Positions 1 to 6,634 of a DNA stretch of 33,131 nt are shown one piece after another. The stretch is taken from positions 1-33,131 of the forward strand of contig CACZVR010000066.1 of NCBI GenBank assembly GCA_902784675.1. The letters run 5' to 3'. The position numbers were made by a program, and so were the translations under genes. This DNA comes from an uncultured Bacteroidales bacterium. Its GTDB lineage: Bacteria; Bacteroidota; Bacteroidia; Bacteroidales; Muribaculaceae. A model generated the notes under the pieces. The model did no database searches. It saw only the letters and a list, made by a program, of their open reading frames with translations, and had not been told where the DNA came from. Position 1 is the first letter of the stretch; every line of letters starts with the position of its first letter.

Positions 1-554
1 ATGACCTGCGCTTTATCGGCGCTGTTGCCAACGCGTTCAACTCGTTCCGCCCCAATGACCCGCGCACCGAGTACCTGGTGAACCTGCTGCTTGACGGCCA
101 GCGTCGCCGCCGCGCCATGAATGCTCCCAACGACACCGTGTATGCCGACGTGGCCTCGCTCATCGACATCAAGCTTCAGGACTACACCGGAAAAGAGTAC
201 GCCTTGTCCGAGGTTGCCGCCTCGAACCGCATTGTTGTGCTCAGCTTCACCGCCTACACTGCCGAGTTCTCACCGCAACTCAACAGACTGCTCAACGACA
301 TTTACAAGCAATATCACAGCCGTGGCCTCGAGATTTACCAGGTGAGTCTTGACCAGGACAACGTGGCATGGCGTCAGGCTGCCAAGAATCTGCCGTGGAT
401 TACAGTTTATGACCCGATGAGCATCAATTCCACGAATGTGGGGAACTACAACCTGATGGGCATTCCCACCACATTCATCATTCGCGGCGGTGAGATTGTG
501 GAGCGCATCGAGGATGCCACCCGACTGAAGGCCGCTGTCGCCAAGTACATGTAA
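1..554 (+). CDS. Thioredoxin-like fold protein, C-terminal part, no CXXC
   Basis: The reading frame is open from base 3, so the gene starts outside the window; the Met at 78 is internal. The visible 183 residues include a C-terminal TlpA/AhpC-like thioredoxin domain: a beta strand (IVVLSFTAYTAEFSPQL), a central stretch with VSLDQDNVAWRQAAK, and the cis-proline motif GIPTTFII. Where family members have WCxxC after the first strand, this protein has AYTAEFS, so neither redox cysteine is present. In Bacteroidales such domains often follow a DUF4369 region in exported proteins, but that part is not visible. The fold is likely; disulfide chemistry is unlikely. The role is unknown and may be structural or binding. 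It converges on the glycosyltransferase gene, with a shared terminator between them. Confidence 0.75.
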   Translation, partial: DLRFIGAVANAFNSFRPNDPRTEYLVNLLLDGQRRRRAMNAPNDTVYADVASLIDIKLQDYTGKEYALSEVAASNRIVVLSFTAYTAEFSPQLNRLLNDIYKQYHSRGLEIYQVSLDQDNVAWRQAAKNLPWITVYDPMSINSTNVGNYNLMGIPTTFIIRGGEIVERIEDATRLKAAVAKYM

Positions 555-580
555 GACTGCCGGCATTAACGACAATCAAG

Positions 581-619
581 AAAATGACTGTTATCGCGTG
601 AAGGATAGCAGTCATTTTT
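581..619. terminator. Bidirectional hairpin terminator
   Basis: The left arm is 581-595 and the right arm 604-618. They pair over 15 bp with one G-T wobble around an 8-base loop. Runs of A before and T after the stem make it work in both directions, which fits its position between convergent genes. Confidence 0.8.
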
Positions 620-646
620 CTATTTGTCTTTTCGTCTAATTGTCTA
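615..646 (-). repeat. 8-mer repeat array overlapping a stop codon
   Basis: Read on the minus strand there are four units in strict 8-base register: TAGACAAT, TAGACGAA, AAGACAAA, TAGAAAAA. The TAG of the first unit (bases 646-644) is the stop codon of the glycosyltransferase gene. Related arrays occur at 6112-6135, 6200-6263, 6331-6354, 6415-6438, 7595-7618 and 11316-11347. Confidence 0.6.
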
Positions 647-1762
647 TTGCAAAATCTTGTTCCAGAAGTCAAGGTAGCGCTGGGCAACAATCGAGGCAGC
701 ATTGTGCTTCTCGACGAACACGCGGCTGGCTCTTGACATCTGCGGTAACTGGTCACGGTGCTCGACGAGCCATGACAGCTTGTGGTCGATGTCACCCTCG
801 ACAAGGGGCGACACGTTAACAATAGGCTTGTTGAAGGTCTCGCCAATGAGATCGTAATACTCGGGTTCGGCACCTGAAACCGCCACAAGGCCTTGTGCCA
901 TGGCTATAAGCGCGTTGGTGGCCGGAGTGTAGCTGTAGAGCTGGTCCAGGATGACGTGCGAATTGCGCATGCGTCGTGTATATTCCTCGTAAGGGAGATT
1001 TTCCACAACTTCCAACTCGGTGATACCCGGATAGCGGTCATGGACTCGCTTCATGGCTGCCAACAGTCGGTCGGTGCCCTTGATGACATGGCGGTCGCGC
1101 TGGATGCCGATGAACAGGCGGACCTTGTCGGGCGGAGTCTCCATGGGATGATATTCGAGCGCCTCAACATCGATGGGAAGCCCTGCATAGGCCACTTTAT
1201 CGCCCATGAGGGGCTTGTAAGCCGCATAGTACTCATAGAGGCACGCCACAACACCGTCGATGCCTGCGAGAATGTGGTCGCTGTGCTCGCGCATGAAGGG
1301 CTGTTTCCAGTTATCCTGCTGCTGCGCGACATACTCGCTGGAGCTGACATAGGGCGAAGGCTCGTCACCCAAGCGGTAATCGCTGTAACGGAAGGTGTGC
1401 CCGTCATGGCAGGCGTCATAATAGACCATGTCGGTCGCCAGTGCCGAAAGGACCACATGCCGGTTATTCGCCTTGAGATAGTCGAACACCTTGGCAATGC
1501 GATGCGGCTTGAGTCGCAGGAAAATGGGTGATGCGATTTGGACAATGTCATAGCCTTGCATCAACGGCAAGGCCTGTTTGATATCATAAAGGTAACGCAA
1601 TGAGCCGAGGAAACCAGGGCGTCGCAACAGGTTGATATCGCGGTGTGTATCCATCCACCGTGACCCGTCGGATGCCACTGTGGCCTCATGGCCCATGCGC
1701 CTGAGCTGCTGCGCCAGGCAGTTGTGCATATTGCTTGCGTCTCCCGCAAATAGTATCTTCAT
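644..1762 (-). CDS. GT-B fold glycosyltransferase (family 1/4-like)
   Basis: A 372-residue protein. The start at 1762 (MKILFAGDASNMH) was chosen because it gives the typical first beta strand of GT-B enzymes and lies just below a promoter; an upstream Met at 2032 would run through the divergent neighbour. The N-terminal half should bind the acceptor. The C-terminal half has the nucleotide-sugar side: LFIGIQRDRHVIKGTDRLLAA near residue 220-240, and a stretch ending SGAEPEYYDL, which resembles the ExxxE-like region of GT4 enzymes. No membrane segment is seen, so it probably works in the cytosol on a surface polysaccharide or glycolipid. The exact sugar cannot be told. It pairs divergently with a family 2 enzyme, suggesting a small glycan locus. 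Its stop codon lies inside an 8-mer repeat array. Confidence 0.8.
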   Translation of the reverse strand: MKILFAGDASNMHNCLAQQLRRMGHEATVASDGSRWMDTHRDINLLRRPGFLGSLRYLYDIKQALPLMQGYDIVQIASPIFLRLKPHRIAKVFDYLKANNRHVVLSALATDMVYYDACHDGHTFRYSDYRLGDEPSPYVSSSEYVAQQQDNWKQPFMREHSDHILAGIDGVVACLYEYYAAYKPLMGDKVAYAGLPIDVEALEYHPMETPPDKVRLFIGIQRDRHVIKGTDRLLAAMKRVHDRYPGITELEVVENLPYEEYTRRMRNSHVILDQLYSYTPATNALIAMAQGLVAVSGAEPEYYDLIGETFNKPIVNVSPLVEGDIDHKLSWLVEHRDQLPQMSRASRVFVEKHNAASIVAQRYLDFWNKILQ

Positions 1763-1770
1763 AGCGGATG

Positions 1771-1802
1771 CAAAAGTACTTCTTTTTTTGTGATTTGTCA
1801 AA
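1771..1802 (-). promoter_or_regulatory. Bacteroidetes-type promoter of the GT-B gene
   Basis: On the minus strand a TTTG (1802-1799) is followed after 20 bp by TACTTTTG (1778-1771), matching the TTTG/TAnnTTTG consensus. The expected transcription start is about five bases before the ATG at 1762, so the message would be almost leaderless. Confidence 0.65.
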
Positions 1803-1817
1803 AAAGCACTACCTTTA
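1787..1817 (+). promoter_or_regulatory. Bacteroidetes-type promoter of the GT2 gene
   Basis: TTTG at 1787-1790, a 19-bp spacer, then TACCTTTA at 1810-1817 (one mismatch to TAnnTTTG). The expected start is about eight bases before the ATG at 1829. It overlaps the minus-strand promoter of the divergent gene, so the two may compete. Confidence 0.6.
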
Positions 1818-1828
1818 CCAGCGAAAAT

Positions 1829-2803
1829 ATGGAAGTCACTATCATCATACCCGTCTATAACCGTGCCGACGTTGTGCAAGCGACCCTCGACAGCGTGGTG
1901 GCCCAGACTCATCGCCCCTTGCAGTTGGTGCTGGTGGATAACTGCAGCACTGACAACACGTTGCAGGTGCTTGAGACCTTCAGGAAGGAGCATCCCAGCC
2001 TCAATGTCGTCATCACCCAAGAGCAACATCACACTGCCGGGGCAGCCCGCAACCGCGGTTTTGAACAGGCCACAGGCGAGTGGGTGCTGTTTTTTGACAG
2101 TGACGACCAGATGGAACCCGGACTGGTGGCCTCTTATGTGAAGAAAATCGAGCGCGCCAACAAAAAAGGCAGGGCGCTGGACCTCATCAGCGTGCGTTCA
2201 ACCCTTGTCTTTCCTGACGGCAGCAAGCGCAAAGCCCCTTTCCACACCACCGACCTGTTCGCACGGCACATCCTGCACGGCCAGCTTGCCACCCAGCGCT
2301 ATGCGGTGAGGCGTGACTTCTTTGCCTCGACCGACGGATGGAACATCGACCTTCCCGGTTGGAACGATTGGGAACTGGGACTGCGACTGCTGCTTGCCCG
2401 CCCCCATGTCACCTATCAGCGCGGCCCGTCGCAGGTCATCATCAACCACAACGGAGCCGATTCCATCACGGGCACCGAGTTTCACAGCCGCAGGGGGCAA
2501 TGGGAGCACGTCATCGACATCATGATCAATGAGGTGCGCTGCTCACAACTCAAGGCCAAGCACAAATTGCGCTTTGAGCGACTGCTGGAGTACCGTCGCC
2601 TGGTGCTTGCCGCCCAGTATGAGCGCGAAGGCTATCCCGAAGACGCCAAACCGCTGTGCCGCGAAGCCTATCAGACGCTGCGCGACAGTTACCGCAACAA
2701 CCGCCGCTGGCGTTGGCTGGTGGGTCCCGTGACACGCCGCCTGTTCTCACGCATCGCTGCCGGCAAACGCGGCTCGGCCCGCATTGCCCGTCTGTTGTAC
2801 TAA
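1829..2803 (+). CDS. Family 2 glycosyltransferase
   Basis: A 324-residue GT-A fold enzyme that moves a sugar from a nucleotide donor. The start at 1829 gives MEVTIIIPVYNRADVV, the standard first strand of the family; an in-frame Met at 1790 would lie upstream of the predicted transcription start. The family's signatures follow: VLVDNCSTDNT near residue 35-45, AARNRGFEQATGEWVLFFDSDD with the DxD-type metal site around residue 90, and a downstream PGWNDWELGLRL acceptor-side motif. No membrane helices are seen. The C-terminal 70 residues are rich in Arg and aromatic residues and may touch the membrane. The partner is the divergent GT-B gene, so both probably act on one surface glycan. Donor and product are unknown. 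Confidence 0.87.
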   Translation: MEVTIIIPVYNRADVVQATLDSVVAQTHRPLQLVLVDNCSTDNTLQVLETFRKEHPSLNVVITQEQHHTAGAARNRGFEQATGEWVLFFDSDDQMEPGLVASYVKKIERANKKGRALDLISVRSTLVFPDGSKRKAPFHTTDLFARHILHGQLATQRYAVRRDFFASTDGWNIDLPGWNDWELGLRLLLARPHVTYQRGPSQVIINHNGADSITGTEFHSRRGQWEHVIDIMINEVRCSQLKAKHKLRFERLLEYRRLVLAAQYEREGYPEDAKPLCREAYQTLRDSYRNNRRWRWLVGPVTRRLFSRIAAGKRGSARIARLLY

Positions 2804-2864
2804 TCACCCACCCTGAAATCCTCGCCCAATTGAACTTTGCAACCCGGTTGCAAGAGTTTTGCAC

Positions 2865-2872
2865 TACCTTTG
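2865..2872 (+). promoter_or_regulatory. -7 element of the metal ATPase gene
   Basis: TACCTTTG is a perfect TAnnTTTG, 30 bases before the ATG. No good TTTG element sits 19-21 bp upstream, so this is a partial match. Confidence 0.5.
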
Positions 2873-2902
2873 CCCGCAGAACAACAAAAACAGGACAAAG
2901 GA

Positions 2903-4834
2903 ATGTCACACAATCACGATCATCATCATTGCAGTTGCCATGAGGGCAAATGCGAGAACGTGCCACACGAACACGGCGATAGCGAAAGTACAAATTGGGT
3001 CAAACCCGTCATTTCACTGGTGATGCTTGTCGCCGGCATCGTGATGACACACGCGGGCGTGACATGGTTCCAGGGATGGATTTGCATCGTGTGGTATGCG
3101 CTGGCATGGTTGCTCACGGGGACGGGCGTGCTGCTCGAGGCCATTGAATCGGCCCGCGAGGGAGAAGTGTTCAGCGAGTTCATGCTGATGACAGTGGCCA
3201 GCATCGGCGCCTTTGCCATCGGGGAGTATCCCGAGGCGGTGGCTGTGATGGCGCTGTATTGCATCGGCGAGGCCCTGCAAGACCACGCTGTGGAACGTGC
3301 CCGCGGCAACATCAAGTCGCTCATCGCTTTCCGCCCCGACCATGCCGTCGTCGTTAACGGCAGTGAGCGCGTGACGGTTGATCCCGCACAAGTCAAGGTG
3401 GGTGACACCATTGAGGTGAAAGCGGGCGAACGCGTGCCCATCGACGGCCATCTGCTGGACAAAGTAGCGACATTCGACACCGCAGCGCTCACCGGCGAGA
3501 GTGTGCCTCGCGTCATCGAGGCCCATGGAGAAGTGCTTGCCGGAATGATTTCCAACGAGGGCACCGTCCACATCAAGGCCTCACGTCCAGCCAGCGAGAG
3601 CGCCATGTCGCGCATCCTGGCTATTGTCGAGGACGCCAACGAACACAAAGCGCCGTCCGAACTGTTCATCCGTCGTTTTGCGCGCATCTACACCCCCATT
3701 GTCGTGGGATTGGCATTGCTGGTCGTTGTGCTGCCCTGGCTTTACTCATTGGCAGTGCCGACGGCCGACTACCACTTCACCCAATGGCTGCACCGCGCAC
3801 TCATCTTCCTGGTCATCTCGTGCCCCTGCGCCCTGGTCATCAGCATTCCGTTGAGCTATTATGCCGGCATCGGTGCCGCTTCCCGGCAAGGCATCCTCTT
3901 CAAGGGCGGGAACTATCTTGACGCCATCGCCGGGGTTGACACGGTGGCATTTGACAAAACAGGCACCTTGACGACGGGGCAATTTGGCGTGAGCGAGGTG
4001 CAGGGCCTCACCCCCGAACAGGTTGCCATTGTCGCAGCCATCGAGCAACACAGCCCCCACCCCATCGCCAAGGCCATCGTCGCGCATTGCCAGCCGGCGG
4101 TCGTTGATGTGACCGACATGAAAAACATTGCGGGCTACGGGATGAGCGCCATGGTCAACGGTGAGCAATGGCTGGTGGGCACAACGCGCCTGCTGGCACT
4201 AGAGGGCGTGACTTTTCCCGACAGGCTCAACGCCACTGTGGGGACACTGGTCGCCGTCGCCATTGCGGGGCAATATGCAGGACTGCTGCTGTTGCGCGAC
4301 GAGCCCAAGGAGGATGCCGCAGCCGCCATTACCGCACTGCATCGGCAAGACATCCTGACGGTGCTGCTGTCGGGAGACAAGCAAGCGCTGGTGCAGGACA
4401 TGGCCAATCGCCTGGGCATGGGAGAAGGTCACGGCGACCTACTGCCTCAAGACAAGGCCGAGCATATCCAGCAACTGAAAGCCAAGGACGGGAAACAAGT
4501 GGCCTTTGTGGGCGACGGCATGAACGATGCGCCTGTGCTCGCGACGAGCGATGTGGGTATCGCCATGGGAGCCCTGGGCAGTGACATGGCCATCGAGACC
4601 GCCGATGTGGTCATCCAGACCGACCAACCATCGCGCGTGGCCGACGCCATCACACTGGGTCGCCGCACACGTCGCATCGTCAAGCAGAACATCACATTTG
4701 CCATCGGGGTCAAGGTGCTGGTCATGGCGCTGGGCGTGGCAGGCGTGGCCAACCTGTGGGAAGCCGTGGGTGCCGACGTGGGAGCCGCCCTGCTGTGTGT
4801 GCTCAACGCTCTGCGCCTCATGCGCTCGCGTTAA
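2903..4834 (+). CDS. P1B-type zinc/cadmium/lead-exporting ATPase
   Basis: A 643-residue inner-membrane pump. The start at 2903 gives a His/Cys-rich tail (nine His and three Cys in the first 24 residues) that could bind metal; the Met at 2837 lies upstream of the promoter -7 box. There is no N-terminal HMA domain. In order: membrane helices; the actuator motif TGES; the metal-site helix with C307-P-C309 followed by ALVISIP, which is the CPCx4SxP signature of the Zn/Cd/Pb group; the phosphorylated D351 in DKTGTLT; the SPHPIAKA nucleotide-binding His-Pro; GDGMNDAP; and a final helix with ADVGAALL, as in ZntA. It is therefore likely ZntA/CadA-like rather than a copper pump. No metal-responsive regulator lies next to it. 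Confidence 0.92.
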   Translation: MSHNHDHHHCSCHEGKCENVPHEHGDSESTNWVKPVISLVMLVAGIVMTHAGVTWFQGWICIVWYALAWLLTGTGVLLEAIESAREGEVFSEFMLMTVASIGAFAIGEYPEAVAVMALYCIGEALQDHAVERARGNIKSLIAFRPDHAVVVNGSERVTVDPAQVKVGDTIEVKAGERVPIDGHLLDKVATFDTAALTGESVPRVIEAHGEVLAGMISNEGTVHIKASRPASESAMSRILAIVEDANEHKAPSELFIRRFARIYTPIVVGLALLVVVLPWLYSLAVPTADYHFTQWLHRALIFLVISCPCALVISIPLSYYAGIGAASRQGILFKGGNYLDAIAGVDTVAFDKTGTLTTGQFGVSEVQGLTPEQVAIVAAIEQHSPHPIAKAIVAHCQPAVVDVTDMKNIAGYGMSAMVNGEQWLVGTTRLLALEGVTFPDRLNATVGTLVAVAIAGQYAGLLLLRDEPKEDAAAAITALHRQDILTVLLSGDKQALVQDMANRLGMGEGHGDLLPQDKAEHIQQLKAKDGKQVAFVGDGMNDAPVLATSDVGIAMGALGSDMAIETADVVIQTDQPSRVADAITLGRRTRRIVKQNITFAIGVKVLVMALGVAGVANLWEAVGADVGAALLCVLNALRLMRSR

Positions 4835-4851
4835 GCCTAGATGACAACACA

Positions 4852-4896
4852 TAAAAAAATCACCCGCTTCATCGCAATGACGAGGCGGGTGTTTTT
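4852..4896. terminator. Bidirectional hairpin terminator
   Basis: The arms CACCCGC (4861-4867) and GCGGGTG (4885-4891) pair and are flanked by seven A and five T. It lies between the convergent ATPase and OmpH-like genes. Confidence 0.8.
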
Positions 4897-4914
4897 ATCG
4901 TTGAACGTGAATTA

Positions 4915-5622
4915 TCAGTTCTTCTTCAAGTCAACCTTGCCGGGAGTGGCGGGTTTCTCGGTGCTCAAACCGGTTGCCGTGGTGGCAGCGGGCTTTGCGG
5001 GAGCAGCCTCGGGTTTAACGGGAGCTGCAGTGCTCTTGCCGCCCACCTTGTTGTAGCGCTTGTTCAAGCCTTCGATTACCTCCTTGGTCACGTCATACTT
5101 CTCGTCAATGTACAGCGTGGCGCTCTTGCGCAATACCATGTCAAAGCCTTTCTTCTTGGCATACTCCTTCATGAAGTTGTCGATGGAGTCGAGCAGCTGA
5201 ATCTGGCTCTGGTTGAGCTCGTTGGCGATGCTTTCCTGCAAACCTGAGAGGTAATTCTCGGCATCGGCCTGCATCTTCTGCAACTTGGCCTGGTCGGCGT
5301 TGAAAGCCTCCTCGGTGAGATATTGGTTGTTCTGGTATTTCTGCTGCATGGCATTACCAAACTTGTTGATCTCGTTGCCGCGCTGCTTTTGTGCTGCGTC
5401 ATACTGGTTCTGACGGCGCAGCATGGCCTCGTTGATGTCCTTGGCCAGGTTATAGTTGGCCATGATGGAGTCCTCGTCGATATAACGAATCTTCAGGTTC
5501 TCGACAGCGGTGCCGTTGGCAGCCTTGGGAGCCTCGGCGGGTTTATCGTTACATGAGGTAGCAGCCATCAGCATGATAGCGGCAAACACAGCAAGTTTAG
5601 TGTAGTTTTTAATAAAGTTCAT
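4915..5622 (-). CDS. OmpH/Skp-family periplasmic chaperone, lipoprotein form
   Basis: A 235-residue protein. The N-terminus (MNFIKNYTKLAVFAAIMLMAATSC) is a lipoprotein signal peptide with a lipobox ending at Cys24, so it should be lipid-anchored. Residues about 45-195 form the OmpH core: a short beta stretch (LKIRYIDEDSIMANY), a long Gln/Lys/Glu-rich coiled coil, and a returning strand (GFDMVLRKSATLYIDEKYDVTKEVIEGLNKRY). Skp-like chaperones hold unfolded outer-membrane proteins in a trimeric cage. The C-terminal 35 residues are a low-complexity Ala/Pro/Lys tail not needed by the family. The neighbour upstream on the same strand is a tiny membrane protein 47 bp away, and they may share a transcript. 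Confidence 0.85.
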   Translation of the reverse strand: MNFIKNYTKLAVFAAIMLMAATSCNDKPAEAPKAANGTAVENLKIRYIDEDSIMANYNLAKDINEAMLRRQNQYDAAQKQRGNEINKFGNAMQQKYQNNQYLTEEAFNADQAKLQKMQADAENYLSGLQESIANELNQSQIQLLDSIDNFMKEYAKKKGFDMVLRKSATLYIDEKYDVTKEVIEGLNKRYNKVGGKSTAAPVKPEAAPAKPAATTATGLSTEKPATPGKVDLKKN

Positions 5623-5669
5623 TTCAAACGTTGTTTTTGACTTTTTCTTTTATTGTTATTTGTTCTTGT

Positions 5670-5843
5670 TTATTCGAAGAATTCTTTGTCCTTGGCACAG
5701 GTGATGCCACGCTTGCGCATCTCGGGATTGTCGTGGATGTGGGTGTTGGGGAAACGCCCTCCTTTCACGAAGAAAATCTTCACGCCCAGCAGCACCACCG
5801 CCAGTCCCACAATCGCCAATGTCAATAGTAACGTAGCCATCAT
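5670..5843 (-). CDS. Small single-span membrane protein, 57 residues
   Basis: A short gene found by reading the minus strand. It starts with MMATLLLTLAIVGLAVVLLG, a single membrane helix, then GVKIFFVKGGRFPNTHIHDN and ends with a CAKDKEFFE tail. The positive residues follow the helix, so the short tail is probably cytosolic. From memory, tiny proteins of this pattern (helix, then FPNTHIHxN, then a Cys) occur across Bacteroidetes, usually annotated as hypothetical. A TAAATTTG box lies 26 bases upstream of the start, and the codon use fits the neighbours. Function unknown. The Met at 5840 is an equally possible start. Confidence 0.72.
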   Translation of the reverse strand: MMATLLLTLAIVGLAVVLLGVKIFFVKGGRFPNTHIHDNPEMRKRGITCAKDKEFFE

Positions 5844-5868
5844 CTGCGTTTTTGTGCAAAAAGACCTG

Positions 5869-5876
5869 CAAATTTA
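5869..5876 (-). promoter_or_regulatory. -7 element of the small membrane protein gene
   Basis: On the minus strand the box reads TAAATTTG followed by CAGG, identical over 12 bases to the box before the leucine-rich repeat gene (24655-24644). The -33 element is not clear. Confidence 0.45.
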
Positions 5877-6043
5877 GTGATACTTTGCGAGTTGGGGCAC
5901 GAATTTTCGCAAATATTTTATTCCAAATGCCACCAGTTGGCCACGATTTAACAAAAATTCAGAGCGCTAAAGATTAACTAACACTTCCACTCCACCGCTG
6001 AAGCAGCCCAAAGGGAAAAATGACTAACTTAGCAGTCCTGCCT

Positions 6044-6062
6044 GTTGCGTTGACAACGCAAC
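6044..6062. repeat. Perfect 19-bp palindrome
   Basis: Nine-base arms GTTGCGTTG and CAACGCAAC surround a single A. No run of T follows, so it looks more like a protein-binding site or a relic repeat than a terminator. Confidence 0.5.
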
Positions 6063-6111
6063 ATAGAGGCCGCCTGTTCACCAACAACAGCATCACTATT
6101 CCCTAAATAAA

Positions 6112-6135
6112 GTCTTGTCTGTTCATCTATTCGTC
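6112..6135 (-). repeat. 8-mer array
   Basis: Plus-strand units GTCTTGTC, TGTTCATC, TATTCGTC in register. On the minus strand these are the GACGAATA-type units seen at six other places. Confidence 0.5.
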
Positions 6136-6199
6136 TAAACACTTGCAAACGAGGGAGAAAAGGGAGGTTTTCATCATGTTCTTCCTCCTGTCAACTAAT

Positions 6200-6263
6200 G
6201 CTCATCTTTTCGTCTATTCGTCTACTTTATTATATATAAATAGACAAATAGATGAATAGATGG
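6200..6263. repeat. Inverted pair of 8-mer arrays
   Basis: The left arm has GCTCATCT, TTTCGTCT, ATTCGTCT (6200-6223). A 16-base AT centre follows (6224-6239). The right arm has ATAGACAA, ATAGATGA, ATAGATGG (6240-6263). The arms are imperfect reverse complements, each of exactly three units. Confidence 0.65.
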
Positions 6264-6330
6264 GTTGTGTCATCGCAAGTTTTGACACAATCCTATTCTA
6301 ACTATATATATTCTCTCTTCAATATTTATC

Positions 6331-6438
6331 TGCTCATCTACTCGTCCATTCGTCCAGATGGGCAAGAACAGGAATGTTCCCTGACCTTCTGATTTCTCTC
6401 GCTCTCACACCCGCATAGACAGATAGACGAAGAGACGG
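6331..6438. repeat. Wider inverted pair of 8-mer arrays
   Basis: The left arm TGCTCATC, TACTCGTC, CATTCGTC (6331-6354) and the right arm ATAGACAG, ATAGACGA, AGAGACGG (6415-6438) face each other across 60 bp of unique sequence. Confidence 0.5.
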
Positions 6439-6514
6439 AAAAAACTGTTTTTGAAGAAATATTGCTTTTTGACATGGCGGATGGGAATGTGGCGGTTGTA
6501 ACTTTGCAACGCAC

Positions 6515-6587
6515 TTCAGGCTTTAGGTGTTAGGTGTTAGGTGTAGGGGCATCCGCCAGCTAAAGCCTAAAGACTAAAGACTAAAAC
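6515..6587. repeat. 7-mer inverted array with GGCATCCGC core
   Basis: The left arm units are TTCAGGC, TTTAGGT, GTTAGGT, GTTAGGT (6515-6542). The core GGCATCCGC is at 6548-6556. The right arm units are CTAAAGC, CTAAAGA, CTAAAGA, CTAAAAC (6560-6587). Left units carry TTAG and right units CTAA, so the arms are inverted relative to each other with a 7-base period. The ATPase gene begins 47 bp downstream. Confidence 0.7.
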
Positions 6588-6634
6588 GTCTGATGACTGA
6601 AATAACTTTATTAACTTAATAACTGTCTAATATT

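Larger units (their letters stand above)
5844..6634. other. Gene-free stretch with repeats and palindromes
   Basis: No credible gene is seen in 790 bp. The left end has a minus-strand TAAATTTG box (5869-5876) for the small membrane protein. At 6044-6062 there is a perfect odd palindrome, GTTGCGTTG-A-CAACGCAAC. From 6112 to 6438 there are five 8-mer array arms. TAACTTTG at 6499-6506 may be the -7 element of the downstream ATPase gene, and the 7-mer element (6515-6587) would then sit in its leader. The base composition is clearly more AT-rich than the genes around it. Confidence 0.7.

Noticed and set aside
1764-1771. Fifth copy of the core, GCATCCGC on the minus strand before the GT-B gene
   Set aside because: The first G is missing (TGCATCCGC), it directly follows the -7 box, and no periodic arms are present.
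5656-5871. A 71-residue minus-strand frame over the small membrane protein
   Set aside because: The other minus-strand frame (5670-5843) encodes a membrane helix and a conserved-looking motif; this one has no such features.
6112-6438. The 8-mer arrays as a CRISPR array
   Set aside because: Units are eight bases with no spacers between them, arms are inverted, and no cas gene is nearby.
5844-6634. A hidden tRNA or structured RNA in the gene-free stretch
   Set aside because: I found no cloverleaf-like pairing or tRNA T-arm motif; the pairing present is explained by the arrays and the 19-bp palindrome.
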